Source: Sphingobacteriaceae bacterium
GTDB lineage: Bacteria > Bacteroidota > Bacteroidia > Sphingobacteriales > Sphingobacteriaceae
Reading direction: 5' to 3'
NCBI GenBank assembly: GCA_903642215.1
Contig: CAHJWG010000010.1
Location: 62,001-126,000 of the forward strand
DNA: 64,000 nucleotides
Position 1 is the first letter of the stretch, and the number at the start of each line of letters is the position of its first letter. A model generated the notes under the pieces. It was not told where the DNA came from. It was given only the letters and a program-made list of their open reading frames with translations, and made no database searches. The position numbers and the translations under genes were made by a program. This document shows positions 1 to 9,793 of this stretch, in pieces.

Positions 1-141
1 CGTGAGGAAGTTGGCATTGGCCATAAAAAGTTCCAGCTCCAAATCATTAAAAGCATTATCGGCTGCTGCAATATAAGCGTGCTGTTCTTTCAATTCAGCA
101 ATAATCCCGCCTATTTTTTTTAATATTTCCTGCTGATTCAT
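1..141 (-). CDS. hypothetical protein, truncated by window edge
   Basis: An open frame runs on the minus strand from an ATG at 141 to the window edge, giving 47 residues that begin MNQQEILKK and contain NDLELELFMANANFL. The peptide is acidic and looks helical. I do not recognise a family. It is divergent from the thymidine kinase gene, with about 85 bases between the two start codons. The C-terminus lies outside the window. Confidence 0.6.
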   Translation of the reverse strand, partial: MNQQEILKKIGGIIAELKEQHAYIAAADNAFNDLELELFMANANFLT

Positions 142-226
142 AATCCAAACAAAGAGAAGATGTTGATAAATCGACGTTCAAAAATAGGATTAAATTCTGA
201 TATTCGACTTTCAACAATACGTGCAG

Positions 227-817
227 ATGTTATTTAATGAAGAAGTTTTTAAGCGAAAAAACGAATACGGCGGCAGTATAGAAGTGATTTGCGGTTCCAT
301 GTTTTCCGGTAAAACAGAAGAGTTAATCCGCAGGTTAAAGCGCGCGCAAATTGCTAAATTATCCGTAGAAATTTTTAAACCGAAAACAGATACGCGTTAT
401 GATGAAACCGATATTGTATCGCATAATGCAAACACAATTCATTCAACACCGGTAGAAAGTGCTTCGGCTATTTTGCTTTTGGGTAGCAATGCACAAATTG
501 TTGGCATTGATGAAGCACAGTTTTTTGATGCCGAACTGCCCGAAGTTTGCAATAAATTAGCGAATAAAGGAATCAGGGTGATTGTTGCCGGTTTAGATAT
601 GGATTATACCGGAAAGCCGTTCGGGCCGCTGCCGGCAATTATGGCTATGGCAGAATCTGTTACCAAAGTACACGCCGTTTGTGTAATTTGCGGTAAGCCG
701 GCTTTATACTCGTACCGGCTGATTGAAAATGACACTAAAATTTTATTAGGCGAAAAAGAAAGTTACGAACCCAGATGCAGAACCTGCTATCTTTTGGATA
801 AAAAGGTTTCTGCTTAA
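227..817 (+). CDS. tdk: thymidine kinase (type II)
   Basis: Phosphorylates thymidine to dTMP with ATP in the pyrimidine salvage pathway (cytosol). Motifs of the type II family are all visible: P-loop [11 protein letters not shown] at about residues 23-33, the Walker-B-like DEAQFF near residue 95, and a zinc ribbon made from CVIC near residue 150 and CRTC near residue 183. The length, 196 aa, is normal. The frame is open from a GTG at 221, but ATG at 227 gives the usual MLFNEE start for this group, so I chose it. It converges with the DUF2383 gene, with one base between their stops. Confidence 0.95.
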   Translation: MLFNEEVFKRKNEYGGSIEVICGSMFSGKTEELIRRLKRAQIAKLSVEIFKPKTDTRYDETDIVSHNANTIHSTPVESASAILLLGSNAQIVGIDEAQFFDAELPEVCNKLANKGIRVIVAGLDMDYTGKPFGPLPAIMAMAESVTKVHAVCVICGKPALYSYRLIENDTKILLGEKESYEPRCRTCYLLDKKVSA

Positions 818-818
818 A

Positions 819-1268
819 TTATTTATCTGCTAAAAGAAGCTCCAGGTTTTTTACATCCGTTTTAAGATCTGCCAAATGGCTGCTCAACAGTTTTTGAAGA
901 TCTGCCGGTAAGTCTTTTTCATTTAAAACATCCTGGTAAGCATCAATAGCAGCTTTATCTCCGGTTACACAGCTTGATATGGAAACACTATCGCTGCGGT
1001 TGGATAAAGTTCCTTTAATATCTAACCAAGCACGATGCAATACTCCTGAAAACTCCCCTTTATGTTCCGGCTTTTTTAAACCCTGATCGCTCATGTAATT
1101 TCTGACGGCTTCTGCCTGAATATTCCGGCTTGTGGCTGCTTGTTCAAATTGCGCTAATAAATCTTTACTGCTAACCATTTCGGCCGCTTTGGTATAACCC
1201 TCTTCCCCGTCAACTCCAATTACTACTAAATGCTCTAAACTGCCGATTAACTTTTGATCTAAACTCAT
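819..1268 (-). CDS. PA2169-family four-helix-bundle protein (DUF2383)
   Basis: A 149-residue all-helical protein beginning MSLDQKLIGSLEHLV, with the pattern of the ferritin-like DUF2383 / PA2169 family: an N-terminal helix with acidic residues (DGEEGY), a central helix FEQAATSRNIQAEAV, a conserved HRAW tryptophan, and a C-terminal helix. Members are often linked to stress or stationary-phase functions, but no reaction is established. It stands alone, with no signal peptide. Its last codons (831-840) contain ten of the twelve bases of the dispersed TAAAAGAAGCAT word. Confidence 0.75.
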   Translation of the reverse strand: MSLDQKLIGSLEHLVVIGVDGEEGYTKAAEMVSSKDLLAQFEQAATSRNIQAEAVRNYMSDQGLKKPEHKGEFSGVLHRAWLDIKGTLSNRSDSVSISSCVTGDKAAIDAYQDVLNEKDLPADLQKLLSSHLADLKTDVKNLELLLADK

Positions 1269-1384
1269 AATATGATGCCTTGTATTGTAATTGTTTTAAT
1301 TGCCGAATATCAGTTTCAACTCTAAACTTTAACTTTGGTTTTCTTTATGATCAATAATTTTTATAGAAGTAGTTTTAATTATCA

Positions 1385-1410
1385 ATACTTCTTTTACCGG
1401 CTAAAAATTA
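1385..1410 (-). repeat. dispersed word TAAAAGAAGTAT with A/T arm
   Basis: On the minus strand: TAATTTTTAG, CCGG, then TAAAAGAAGTAT. The core is at 1385-1396. It lies between the DUF2383 start and the terminator of the upstream glycosyltransferase. One of the best full-length intergenic copies of the family. Confidence 0.8.
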
Positions 1411-1422
1411 AACTTGCATAAA

Positions 1423-1452
1423 AAAAGTGCTGTTTGGTTAATCAGCACTTTT
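1423..1452 (-). terminator. rho-independent terminator of the glycosyltransferase gene
   Basis: A perfect 10-bp stem, AAAAGTGCTG at 1423-1432 with CAGCACTTTT at 1443-1452, and a 10-base loop. Read on the minus strand it is followed by a T run, so it ends transcription of the gene at 1474-2610. Confidence 0.85.
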
Positions 1453-1473
1453 ATACAATCTATTTAAAAGATT

Positions 1474-2610
1474 TTAACTTGCAATAGAAATTTTCTGTTT
1501 GTCTTTGATCGAATTTTGGATACAAGTGAGCATACTTGCACAAGTATTATCCCAGGAATTTTTACTTAAAAACAAATCAACTTTTGTTAGCCAGTCTTTT
1601 CTGTTTTTATTATTTAATTCTAACTCAATTGCATCAATAAAATCTTCTGCGGTATAGCCGATATGTACCAATTTGTTTTTTCCGTAAGGATTTATGACAT
1701 CACGAATTGCAGTAGAAACAACCGGTTTGCCTGCCGACAAATATTCAGGTGTTTTTGTGGGACTGATAAACCGGGTAGAATCATTTAACATAAATGGAAT
1801 CAAAGCAATATCCCAACCTGATAAATAAGACGGAAGCTGATCGTAAGTTTTTTGTCCTAAATAATGAATGTTTTTATTTTGAGGCAGGTTTGCTTTGTTA
1901 ATTTTTACAACCGGGCCAATCAGCATGAATTCCCATTTTGGCCTTGCGTCTGCAATTGTTTTGATTAATTCAATATCAAAGCGTTCGTCAATCACACCGT
2001 AAAATCCAAGTTTAGGATTGGAAATATTAGCTTGTTCAACTGGCTGAACTTTGTTTGTTCTTGCTTTTACAAAATGGCTTTTATCTATGCTGCTTGGAAA
2101 CGCATAGATGTTTGCATGCTGATGTTTTTTTGCTTCATATAAAGAATGCCCGCCGGTAAATACAACATCTGATTTTGCCATCAATCTTTTTTCCAAATCT
2201 TTCAATTCAGCAGGTGCGTTTTTAAATAACGATAACTCATCCATGCAATCATACACAGTTAATGCTGGATGAAGTTGCTCTGTAAAAGATAAAGCCATTG
2301 GTGTATAATACCAGAAAAGAAAATCATCGCCATCTTCATTTTCCATAAATTTATCCATCAATTGTTTCATTACCAGCTTCTCTTGTGCTTTAGTTAAACC
2401 AGCCGGAATGTGAGGTACAATTACCCACAAGTTGGGTAATCTTTTTGTCATATCCAGATACGAATCTTCTTCCGCATCATGTATTGGCTCTTCTAAAAAA
2501 TATGTATTAAACATTTCTGAAAATCTTGTCAACAAATGTTGCGGACGCTGATAAACGAAATCCCATCTCAGGTGTGAAAAGCAAAGCAGGTTGGCGGGTA
2601 ATTTCTTCAT
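1474..2610 (-). CDS. glycosyltransferase, GT-B fold (family 4-like)
   Basis: 378 aa, cytosolic, no signal peptide. The N-terminus (CFSHLRWDFVYQRPQHLL) is the signature of a bacterial glycosyltransferase group in which WxFxxQRPQH begins the acceptor domain. The C-terminal half has the GT-B donor-site layout: GFYGVIDERFD, ending in FISPTKTPEYLSAGKPVVST near residues 285-305, where the glutamate of PEYL corresponds to the nucleotide-sugar-binding acidic residue. Donor and acceptor cannot be told from sequence. It is monocistronic, has its own terminator, and lies behind 440 bases of AT-rich upstream DNA. Confidence 0.8.
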   Translation of the reverse strand: MKKLPANLLCFSHLRWDFVYQRPQHLLTRFSEMFNTYFLEEPIHDAEEDSYLDMTKRLPNLWVIVPHIPAGLTKAQEKLVMKQLMDKFMENEDGDDFLFWYYTPMALSFTEQLHPALTVYDCMDELSLFKNAPAELKDLEKRLMAKSDVVFTGGHSLYEAKKHQHANIYAFPSSIDKSHFVKARTNKVQPVEQANISNPKLGFYGVIDERFDIELIKTIADARPKWEFMLIGPVVKINKANLPQNKNIHYLGQKTYDQLPSYLSGWDIALIPFMLNDSTRFISPTKTPEYLSAGKPVVSTAIRDVINPYGKNKLVHIGYTAEDFIDAIELELNNKNRKDWLTKVDLFLSKNSWDNTCASMLTCIQNSIKDKQKISIAS

Positions 2611-3037
2611 ATTGTGTGTAATGATAACTGTAGTATGGATAACATATTTAAAATAATTTTGTTCTGTGCCGGATAATTTTTTTACATCTTAATAGTAATT
2701 ACACAATTTTAACGTTGAAATGTACCAAAGTTAGGCACAAGTGAAATCAAAAAAGTAACAATATATTGCTTTAAAACAACAATATGTTATTGTGCAATTC
2801 AATGAAGATTAATTCGGTTCACAATATACAATAAATTTTCCATATTGTATATTCCTGACTTAGATAATGCTATCCAAAGTTGAATTCTCAAGCATTACAA
2901 CTATTGTAAAATAGTTAATACAATTTAAGCAGCTATTTAAACTATTGAGAATGGTAAATTTTGATCAAATTTTTTTTGAAAGATAGTTTTGACTTTAAAG
3001 TAACCGGATTGATCTTGTTACTTCTTTTACAAAAAAA
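2611..3037. other. gene-free AT-rich region upstream of the glycosyltransferase
   Basis: About 430 bases, very AT-rich, no credible ORF. It contains a perfect inverted repeat, AATATACAAT (2823-2832) and ATTGTATATT (2844-2853), spaced 11 bases, plus the self-complementary CAATATATTG near 2760. These could be an operator for the glycosyltransferase gene or simply A/T-rich palindromes. A one-mismatch copy of the dispersed word is at 3018-3029. Confidence 0.4.
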
Positions 3038-3060
3038 AATTGAACTTGTTCTGTTCAATT
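3038..3060 (-). terminator. rho-independent terminator of mutS
   Basis: Stem AATTGAAC (3038-3045) and GTTCAATT (3053-3060) around a 7-base loop, followed on the minus strand by nine to ten Ts. The mutS stop codon TGA (3055-3057) is inside the stem. Confidence 0.8.
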
Positions 3061-5667
3061 ACCTTTAATTAAACGTTGGATTTCGTCTAATTTCATTAAA
3101 GCTTCTACCGGCGTTAATGTGTTTACATCCAAAGCATTTAACACATCCCGGATTTTTACAAGCACGGGATCATCGATAGAAAACATCTGTAATTGCATGG
3201 CTTGCTTTTGCACTTTTTTAATGCTTTCCTTAATACTTTCACCGCCGGTACGTTCTGCTTCCAGCTTCTTCAAAATTTCTCCGGCACGGCTCAAAACTTT
3301 CGGCGGCATCCCGGCTAACTTTGCTACATGGATTCCAAAGCTGTGCTCACTCCCGCCGGGTACAAGTTTTCGCAGAAAAATGATTTTTTGCCCGGTTTCT
3401 TTTACAGAAACATTAAAGTTTTTTATGCGATAAAAAGAGCTTGCCAATTCGTTGAGTTCGTGGTAATGCGTTGCGAACAAAGTTTTCGCTTTTGCAGAAG
3501 GATGGTTATGCAGATATTCGGCGATAGACCAAGCAATCGAAATACCATCATAAGTAGAAGTGCCGCGGCCGATTTCATCCAGTAAAACCAAACTTCGATG
3601 CGAAATATTGTTGAGGATACTTGCCGTTTCGTTCATCTCCACCATAAAAGTAGATTCGCCGGAAGAAAGATTATCCGATGCGCCAACGCGCGTAAAAATT
3701 TTATCTACCAAACCAATCCGTGCTTCTTTTGCCGGCACAAAACAGCCGATCTGCGCCATCAATACAATCAAACCCGTTTGCCGCAAAATAGCAGATTTAC
3801 CGGCCATATTCGGCCCGGTGATAATGATGATCTGCTGCGAATCCGAATCCAAAAAAACATCATTGGTAATATATTCTTCGCCGAGCGGCAAATTTTTTTC
3901 GATCACCGGATGCCGGCCGCCTTTAATATCAATACAATCCGTTAAGTTAATTTCCGGTTTGCAATAGCTGTTTTTATGCGCTAATTGTGCGAAACACAGC
4001 AGCACATCCAGTTTGGCCAAAATACGTGCGTTAACCTGAACCGGCTTGATGTAAGCACTGATACTATGCACCAAATTTTGGTACAAGCGGGTTTCTATAC
4101 CAAAAATTTTTTCCTCGGCACCCAAAATCTGCTCTTCATATTCTTTTAGTTCCGGCGTGATGTAGCGTTCGGCATTTACCAGCGTTTGCTTACGGATCCA
4201 AGCGGCCGGAACCTTATCTTTGTGCGTGTGCGTTACCTCCAGATAATAACCGAAAACGCTGTTAAAAGAAACTTTTAAAGATGGAATTCCGGTTTCTTCT
4301 GCTTCTCTGCGCTGTATTTCCAGCAGGAAATCTTTTCCGCCGAAAGCAATTTTGCGCAGCTGATCCAGTTCATCGTCCACGCCATCCGCAATTACTTCGC
4401 CTTTGGCAATTAAAACCGGCGGCTCCGGGCGAAGTTCTTTTTCGATTTGTTCCCGGATCAGCTGACAAGGATTTAACTGATCTGCCAGCTGCTGCAAAAA
4501 TAAATTGTCAGATTTTTCGCAAAGCTGCCGCACTTCCACCGTTGCCAGCAATGCTCTTTTTAACTGCACAATTTCGCGCGGGTTAGCTTTTTGCAAACCG
4601 ATTTTGGAGATCAACCTTTCCAGATCATTAATCTGTTTAATCTGATGCAGTAAAGCTTCTGCCAATGCTTCGTTTGCAAACAAAAAATCGACAACGCCTA
4701 AACGTTCTTCAATTCCCTTCAACTCTTTTAAAGGCATCAAAATCCATTTCCGCAGTAAACGCGCGCCCATCGGCGATGCCGTTTGATCAAGCACATCAAC
4801 CAGCGTAATGGCGTTTTCATTTGCAGAATCCAGCAGTTCCAGGTTGCGGACCGTAAACTTATCCAGCCACAAATATTTCTGATGTTCGATCCGGCTGATA
4901 CCCGAAATATGCTGCAAATTGCGGTGCTCGGTTTCGTTGATATAATATAAAGTTACGCCGGCCGCAATAATCGCCGAAGGCAAACGATCAATACCGAAAC
5001 CTTTTAAATTTTTAACTTCAAAATGCTTCAGCAAAGTTTCCGAAGCAAAATCATTGGCAAAAGCCCAGTCATCCAAGCAATAAGTGTAAAAACCATCGCC
5101 AAAAGCTTCGGCAAATTCTTTTTGTTTTTGTTTGGAAAAGATAATTTCATTCGGACGGAAACTTTGCAGCAACTGATCGATATAAGCAATATCGCCCTGC
5201 GCAACTAAAAATTCGCCGGTAGAAATATCCAGCAAAGCCAAACCGATCTGGTTCTTTTCAAAATGCAATGCCGCTACATAATTATTAGCTTTTTGGCTAA
5301 GGATATTATCATTGTAAGAAACGCCTGGCGTAACCAGCTCGGTAACACCTCTTTTAACGATGGTTTTGGTGGCTTTTGGGTCTTCCAGCTGATCGCAAAT
5401 GGCAACCCGCTGGCCGGCGCGAACCAGTTTTGGCAGATAAGTATCCAGCGAATGATGCGGAAAACCGGCCAATTCAATCGAAGTGCCCGAACCGTTTGCC
5501 CTTTTGGTGAGGATAATCCCCAGGATGCGGGAAGTGGTAACGGCATCTTCGCCAAAAGTTTCGTAAAAATCGCCCACCCGAAACAACAGCAAAGCACCGG
5601 GATATTTAGCCTTGATCTGGCTATGCTGCTGCATTAAAGGTGTTTCTGCCGAAGTTTTCTTTGCCAA
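3055..5667 (-). CDS. mutS: DNA mismatch repair protein MutS
   Basis: Recognises mispaired bases and starts mismatch repair with MutL. 870 aa, the usual length. The N-terminal mismatch-reading Phe-x-Glu lies in [11 protein letters not shown] near residue 32. The C-terminal ATPase has Walker [11 protein letters not shown] near residue 620, the MutS signature STFMVEM, Walker [13 protein letters not shown], and the switch histidine in ATHYHEL. The frame starts at ATG 5667 ([10 protein letters not shown]). It is monocistronic; the 2.6 kb gene holds no exact copy of the dispersed 12-base word. Confidence 0.98.
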   Translation of the reverse strand: MAKKTSAETPLMQQHSQIKAKYPGALLLFRVGDFYETFGEDAVTTSRILGIILTKRANGSGTSIELAGFPHHSLDTYLPKLVRAGQRVAICDQLEDPKATKTIVKRGVTELVTPGVSYNDNILSQKANNYVAALHFEKNQIGLALLDISTGEFLVAQGDIAYIDQLLQSFRPNEIIFSKQKQKEFAEAFGDGFYTYCLDDWAFANDFASETLLKHFEVKNLKGFGIDRLPSAIIAAGVTLYYINETEHRNLQHISGISRIEHQKYLWLDKFTVRNLELLDSANENAITLVDVLDQTASPMGARLLRKWILMPLKELKGIEERLGVVDFLFANEALAEALLHQIKQINDLERLISKIGLQKANPREIVQLKRALLATVEVRQLCEKSDNLFLQQLADQLNPCQLIREQIEKELRPEPPVLIAKGEVIADGVDDELDQLRKIAFGGKDFLLEIQRREAEETGIPSLKVSFNSVFGYYLEVTHTHKDKVPAAWIRKQTLVNAERYITPELKEYEEQILGAEEKIFGIETRLYQNLVHSISAYIKPVQVNARILAKLDVLLCFAQLAHKNSYCKPEINLTDCIDIKGGRHPVIEKNLPLGEEYITNDVFLDSDSQQIIIITGPNMAGKSAILRQTGLIVLMAQIGCFVPAKEARIGLVDKIFTRVGASDNLSSGESTFMVEMNETASILNNISHRSLVLLDEIGRGTSTYDGISIAWSIAEYLHNHPSAKAKTLFATHYHELNELASSFYRIKNFNVSVKETGQKIIFLRKLVPGGSEHSFGIHVAKLAGMPPKVLSRAGEILKKLEAERTGGESIKESIKKVQKQAMQLQMFSIDDPVLVKIRDVLNALDVNTLTPVEALMKLDEIQRLIKGN

Positions 5668-5737
5668 ATTTTAATCTGATTAAACAGTAAAGTTAAAGCT
5701 TGAAATGTTTTTTACAGCAGATGTGAAAAATTTGTGG

Positions 5738-5749
5738 TAAAAGAAGCAT
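5738..5749 (+). repeat. dispersed word TAAAAGAAGCAT
   Basis: Exact copy in the divergent mutS-galK intergenic region, preceded by AAATTTGTGG (A/T arm plus GG). Confidence 0.8.
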
Positions 5750-5833
5750 TGATGGTTTGGCTCAAAATTAAATGTCAGGAAGAAAAATAAATTTTCAATT
5801 AGCCGAATCTATAATTATTGTCATCTTTGAATC

Positions 5834-6985
5834 ATGAAACCTGATCTTCAACAGAAATTTAACGAGTTATTTAATCAGCCTGCAACCGCTCATTTTTTTG
5901 CGCCCGGCCGGATAAATTTAATTGGTGAACATATTGATTATAACGGCGGACTGGTTTTGCCGGCTTCCATAACGTTTGGTACGGATTTGCTGATCGCCGA
6001 GAATAAAGAAGGGATTTTCCGTTTCAGGAGTCTGGATTTTGAGGATCAGCTAGATATTCCGCTTCAGGAAAAATACGAAAAGCAAGGTAAAGAATGGTTC
6101 AATTATCCGCTCGGCGTGATGCAGCAATTTTTACTGCACCAAAAGCCGATGAAAGGTTTGGATATGTTGTTTTCCGGAGATGTGCCTGTTGGTTCCGGCC
6201 TTTCTTCCTCGGCTTCCATAGAAATTGTTGCAGCTTTTGCGTTTAATGAAACGTTTAAATCCGACTTTACTAAGTTGGAACTGGTGCAGATCAGTAAAAA
6301 AGTGGAAAATGATTTTATCGGTGTAAACAGCGGCATTATGGATCAGTTTGCGGTTGCTTTCGGCGAAAAAGAAAAAGCATTGAAACTCAATTGCGATACG
6401 TTGGAATACGAAATTGTAGATTGCCGGCTGAATGAATATGTGCTGGCCATCATCAACACAAATAAACCGCGAAAACTATCAGAATCTAAATATAACGAGC
6501 GTGTGGAGCAGTGCCAGGCAGCTTTGAAAGATTTAAATAAGGAGCTGCATCTTCCTTATTTATGCGGCATCAACACTGCAATTTTTAACAAATATGAGCA
6601 TTTGATCAGCGATGAAGTGGTGAAAAAACGTGCCCGCCATGTGATTGAAGAAAATGACCGGGTAAAAGAAGCATCCATTGTACTGGAAAGCGGCGATCTG
6701 AAAAAATTTGGCGAACTGCTTTATGCTTCGCACGCTTCTTTAAAAGATTTGTACGAAGTAACCGGCAAAGAACTGGACACAATTGTAGATTTCTGTAAAA
6801 CCCAACCAACCGTTGCAGGCGGCAGGATGACCGGCGCAGGTTTTGGCGGTTGCGCCATTGCGTTGGTAGAAGCCAAGTCGTTTGATGATTTTTCTAAAAA
6901 ACTGATTCCGTATTATACCGAAAAAATTGGCTACGCTCCCGCCGTTTACAACTCGCAGATTGGCGATGGCGTGAAGAAAATGTAA
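5834..6985 (+). CDS. galK: galactokinase
   Basis: Phosphorylates galactose to galactose 1-phosphate (Leloir pathway, GHMP kinase family). 383 aa. Galactokinase signature GRINLIGEHIDYNGG at about residues 26-40, GHMP ATP-binding loop PVGSGLSSSASIEI near 121-134, and the C-terminal GGRMTGAGFGGCAIAL near 328-343. Start ATG at 5834; CATCTTTG at 5821-5828 differs by one base from the -7 promoter element TAnnTTTG. No galT or galE is adjacent. Codons for VKEA at 6663-6674 are an exact copy of the dispersed word. Confidence 0.95.
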   Translation: MKPDLQQKFNELFNQPATAHFFAPGRINLIGEHIDYNGGLVLPASITFGTDLLIAENKEGIFRFRSLDFEDQLDIPLQEKYEKQGKEWFNYPLGVMQQFLLHQKPMKGLDMLFSGDVPVGSGLSSSASIEIVAAFAFNETFKSDFTKLELVQISKKVENDFIGVNSGIMDQFAVAFGEKEKALKLNCDTLEYEIVDCRLNEYVLAIINTNKPRKLSESKYNERVEQCQAALKDLNKELHLPYLCGINTAIFNKYEHLISDEVVKKRARHVIEENDRVKEASIVLESGDLKKFGELLYASHASLKDLYEVTGKELDTIVDFCKTQPTVAGGRMTGAGFGGCAIALVEAKSFDDFSKKLIPYYTEKIGYAPAVYNSQIGDGVKKM

Positions 6986-7096
6986 GAACGAAGTGCGGGG
7001 AGCGAAGGACTTAGCACAGTTAAATAACCTTGCCACGCTGTATAAATCCGGTCCGGGTTACGTTTATTACTCTCCGCTTCTTAACTTCGCTTACCA
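6986..7096. repeat. GA/CT-rich imperfect palindrome between galK and RNA methylase
   Basis: Directly after the galK stop: a purine-rich left arm (AACGAAGTGCGGGGAGCG) and a pyrimidine-rich right arm (ACTCTCCGC, then TTCTTAACTTCGCTT). Same style as the inserts found in leuS and ribF and in the leuS downstream region. No ORF. Confidence 0.5.
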
Positions 7097-7102
7097 AAAC
7101 CC

Positions 7103-7648
7103 ATGAACACTCCTTTTACTAAACTTAAACTCGAAGAATTAGGGAGAGTTGATGTTGAAACTTTTCGCAATCAGGAAAAATTACCCGTAACGGTTGTGCT
7201 GGATAATGTGCGCAGCATGCATAACATCGGTTCTGTTTTTCGTACGGCTGATGGTTTTGCGGTTGAACAGCTGATTTTATGCGGTATCACGGCGCAGCCG
7301 CCGCACCGTGAAATTGAGAAAACTGCGCTTGGTGCCACACAATCAATCAGCTGGCTTTATTTTAGTGAGATAAAAGAAGCATTGCAAAAACTTCGTGAAG
7401 ATGGTTACCAGCTCATTGCGGTTGAACAGGCGGAAAACAGTATCAGCTTAAACAAATTTCAACCTAAAACCGATAAAAAATACGCCTTGATTTTTGGAAA
7501 CGAAGTAAATGGTGTAAGCGATGAAGCGATGCAAATGATTGATAGTTGTATTGAAATCCCACAGTTTGGCATCAAGCATTCCTTCAATATTGTGGTTTCG
7601 GCCGGGATTGTTTTGTGGGATTTTTTTGCGAAACTGGAGTTGAGGTAG
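7103..7648 (+). CDS. TrmH/SpoU-family RNA 2'-O-methyltransferase
   Basis: 181 aa SPOUT-fold methyltransferase that uses S-adenosylmethionine on a tRNA or rRNA ribose. Three SpoU motifs are clear: motif 1 NVRSMHNIGSVFRTADGF (residues 36-53), motif 2 FGNEVNGVSDE near 130, and motif 3 IPQFGIKHSFNIVVSAG near 155-171, together forming the trefoil-knot cofactor site. It lacks the extra N-terminal domain of TrmH and RlmB, so the RNA target is not predictable. An exact copy of the dispersed word (7371-7382) encodes IKEA. Confidence 0.88.
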   Translation: MNTPFTKLKLEELGRVDVETFRNQEKLPVTVVLDNVRSMHNIGSVFRTADGFAVEQLILCGITAQPPHREIEKTALGATQSISWLYFSEIKEALQKLREDGYQLIAVEQAENSISLNKFQPKTDKKYALIFGNEVNGVSDEAMQMIDSCIEIPQFGIKHSFNIVVSAGIVLWDFFAKLELR

Positions 7649-7686
7649 AAAGGCTTGTCTAAACGCTAATCTGTTTTTCTATCTTT

Positions 7687-7694
7687 TAAATTTG
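7687..7694 (+). promoter_or_regulatory. possible -7 promoter element TAAATTTG
   Basis: Exact match to the Bacteroidota -7 consensus TAnnTTTG, 26 bases before the ATG of the Rpn-like gene. No matching TTTG at the -33 position, so tentative. Confidence 0.35.
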
Positions 7695-7720
7695 TAAATT
7701 CGCTAACAGTTGATCTTAAA

Positions 7721-8569
7721 ATGAAAGCAAAATACATTAACCCTTTTACGGATTTTGGTTTTAAGAAAATTTTTGGTGAAGAAGCCAGTAAACTTTTATT
7801 GATCGATTTTTTGAATGCACTTTTACCGCTGCAACACCATATTGCCAACCTTTCTTTTAAAAATACCGAGCAGCTTGGGCAAACCGATTTAGACCGAAAA
7901 GCCATTTACGATATTTATTGCGAAACCGATAAAGGCGAAAAATTTATTGTCGAGCTGCAAAAGGCCAAGCAAAATTATTTTATAGAGCGAACCGTTTATT
8001 ATTCTACTTTCCCAATACGCGAACAGGCCGAAAAAGGCCAGTGGAACTACAATCTCAATGCAGTTTATTGTATCGGTATCCTGGATTTTACTTTTGATGA
8101 TTATGAAACCGAGCCGGAGAAAAATGAAGTTGTGCATACCATCAAACTGAAAAACCAGCATGGTAAAGTTTTTTATGATAAGCTAACTTACATTTATTTA
8201 GAAATGCCCAACTTCAGCAAACCTGAAAACGAGCTGGAAACCCGTTTAGATAAATGGCTGTACTTTATTAAAAACCTGGAAGACTTTCAGCATATTCCGG
8301 CTATTTTTAAAGATGAAGTATTTACCCAAGCTTTTGAAAAAGCCGAATTGGCCAACTTTAAACAGGACGATTTAGATCGATACGAATACAGCCTAAAAGC
8401 ATTTAGGGATAATAAAGCCACCTATGATTATGCCATTGAAACAGCTTATGATGAAGGGATTTCTCAAGGAATTTTAAAAGTTGCAAAATCCTTAAAAGAA
8501 AGTGGGCTTTCTGCAGATTTAATTGCTAAAACAACCGGGCTTTCTATTAATGAGATTGGAAAATTATAG
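7721..8569 (+). CDS. Rpn-like PD-(D/E)XK nuclease-family protein (transposase-derived)
   Basis: 282 aa. The N-terminus (INPFTDFGFKKIFG) and the nuclease core are typical of the Rpn/YhgA and PD-(D/E)XK 'putative transposase' families: the acidic residue in YDIYCETDKGEKF near residue 65 followed by IVELQKAKQ, which supplies the (D/E)xK-like triad (here ExQKxK). The C-terminus has a short helix-turn-helix-like tail (GLSADLIAKTTGLSINEIGKL) common in this family. Related proteins promote RecA-independent recombination or act as nucleases; activity here is not shown. It is a single-gene unit without inverted repeats that I can see. Confidence 0.8.
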   Translation: MKAKYINPFTDFGFKKIFGEEASKLLLIDFLNALLPLQHHIANLSFKNTEQLGQTDLDRKAIYDIYCETDKGEKFIVELQKAKQNYFIERTVYYSTFPIREQAEKGQWNYNLNAVYCIGILDFTFDDYETEPEKNEVVHTIKLKNQHGKVFYDKLTYIYLEMPNFSKPENELETRLDKWLYFIKNLEDFQHIPAIFKDEVFTQAFEKAELANFKQDDLDRYEYSLKAFRDNKATYDYAIETAYDEGISQGILKVAKSLKESGLSADLIAKTTGLSINEIGKL

Positions 8570-8604
8570 CAAAAGCGGCAAATCATTTAAAGTTTTTTAT
8601 GCCA

Positions 8605-8616
8605 TAAAAGAAGCAT
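8605..8616 (+). repeat. dispersed word TAAAAGAAGCAT
   Basis: Exact copy in the convergent gap after the Rpn-like gene, with upstream A/T arm AGTTTTTTATGCCA. Confidence 0.8.
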
Positions 8617-8643
8617 GAAAAACAAGATGATAAAATTAACAGT

Positions 8644-9042
8644 TTACTTTGCAACTAAATACTTAAAACGTTTAATTACCTCTTTTCCGCAGGCAACAGT
8701 TAATTCCAGTGTAATCAAATCTTTGTTTTGGGTTGGTATGTAATCTAAACTTAAATCATGGCCGGTATATCTTTCATCTATCGAACCGGAAGTGATGATC
8801 GTTGAACTGCTATTAGGATAATATTCCCGCAAAGTATAAACCACTTTAGGTTTGTTTACTTTACTGATGGTAACATAAAAGGTAATCTTTTGGTTGATCA
8901 GAAATTCTTCTTTAATGCCCGGGTTGGTCAAAGCATTTAAGGTTTGCATTTCGCTTACTAAAAACTCGCTTCGTTCAGATTTTTTGCAATTTGTTAAGAG
9001 TAAACTTATCAAGCAGAAGATTAGGAGTAAATATTTTTTCAT
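8644..9042 (-). CDS. hypothetical lipoprotein
   Basis: 132 aa with a lipoprotein signal: positively charged MKK, a hydrophobic stretch, and a lipobox LLTNC with the acylated cysteine at about residue 19, followed by KKSERSEF. The rest is rich in beta strands with no motif I recognise. It lies 14 bases downstream of, and probably in one operon with, the 9057-9683 gene; the two probably work together at the cell envelope. Function unknown. Confidence 0.6.
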   Translation of the reverse strand: MKKYLLLIFCLISLLLTNCKKSERSEFLVSEMQTLNALTNPGIKEEFLINQKITFYVTISKVNKPKVVYTLREYYPNSSSTIITSGSIDERYTGHDLSLDYIPTQNKDLITLELTVACGKEVIKRFKYLVAK

Positions 9043-9056
9043 GTGGCATGGTTTGG

Positions 9057-9683
9057 CTACAACTTAAAAACAGCATTGATACCCGGCATAAAATGTTCTA
9101 TTGGGATTAAAGAACTATAAACATCTAAAAAAACACCGGCTCTTAATTTGGAAGTAACTTTAGCATCAAAGCTTACGGAATTGTACAAGGACATGTTAAA
9201 GCCTTGCTTATCAATATATTTAAGTGTACCTTCTACTGCTTCTTTTCTTCCGTCAGGATATATTTTAATCAAAGCTCCTCCAAACTCTCTATAATTGTAG
9301 TATTTTAAAGAAGGGCCAATTTTGATAGAAATATTTATTAACGAGTTCGTATTACCAAGGGTATAATTTATTGCAGGAGTTAAGAACCACGCATTATATT
9401 TACGGTCTTCATTGTCTATATTCGTTGGTTTAGCCTTGTAAACATTATAGATATCCGTAGTAAAACGAGTAATTCCTAATTCTAAAAAGATATGCTTTTT
9501 TACAGGTCTTGATAGATTAACACCACCAAAAAAAGCGGTATTTCCCCAATTGTTTTCTGTTCCATAACCTGCAAAAGTGTTGAGGTATAAATTAGATTTT
9601 TTTTGGGAATACTGGGCATTAACAGTATCGAAGCTTGAAATAAATAGCAATACTGAAATAAGTCTAGTAAAAGTTTTAATCAT
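9057..9683 (-). CDS. secreted, probable outer-membrane beta-barrel protein
   Basis: 208 aa with a cleavable signal peptide (MIKTFTRLISVLLF, cleavage after VNA). The mature part has alternating aromatic and polar strands and ends with a strand terminating in FKL, like small porin-like barrels. Residues such as NLYLNTFAGYG and LSRPVKKHIFLELGITRF fit membrane strands. No family recognised. First gene of a probable two-gene operon with the lipoprotein at 8644-9042. Confidence 0.6.
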   Translation of the reverse strand: MIKTFTRLISVLLFISSFDTVNAQYSQKKSNLYLNTFAGYGTENNWGNTAFFGGVNLSRPVKKHIFLELGITRFTTDIYNVYKAKPTNIDNEDRKYNAWFLTPAINYTLGNTNSLINISIKIGPSLKYYNYREFGGALIKIYPDGRKEAVEGTLKYIDKQGFNMSLYNSVSFDAKVTSKLRAGVFLDVYSSLIPIEHFMPGINAVFKL

Positions 9684-9793
9684 TAATAATAATTAATTTA
9701 AAGTAAATAATACAGGTTGTAAGGTATAATTATTAATTAAATATCTACGGATTATTTTATAATTAGGTCGATATAAATAACTTTAAAAACACT

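Noticed and set aside
3119-5637. Several open frames opposite mutS (and similar ones opposite gltB, trpB, leuS and mqo)
   Set aside because: They are antisense shadows of strong coding sequences, with no recognisable motifs, signals or starts.
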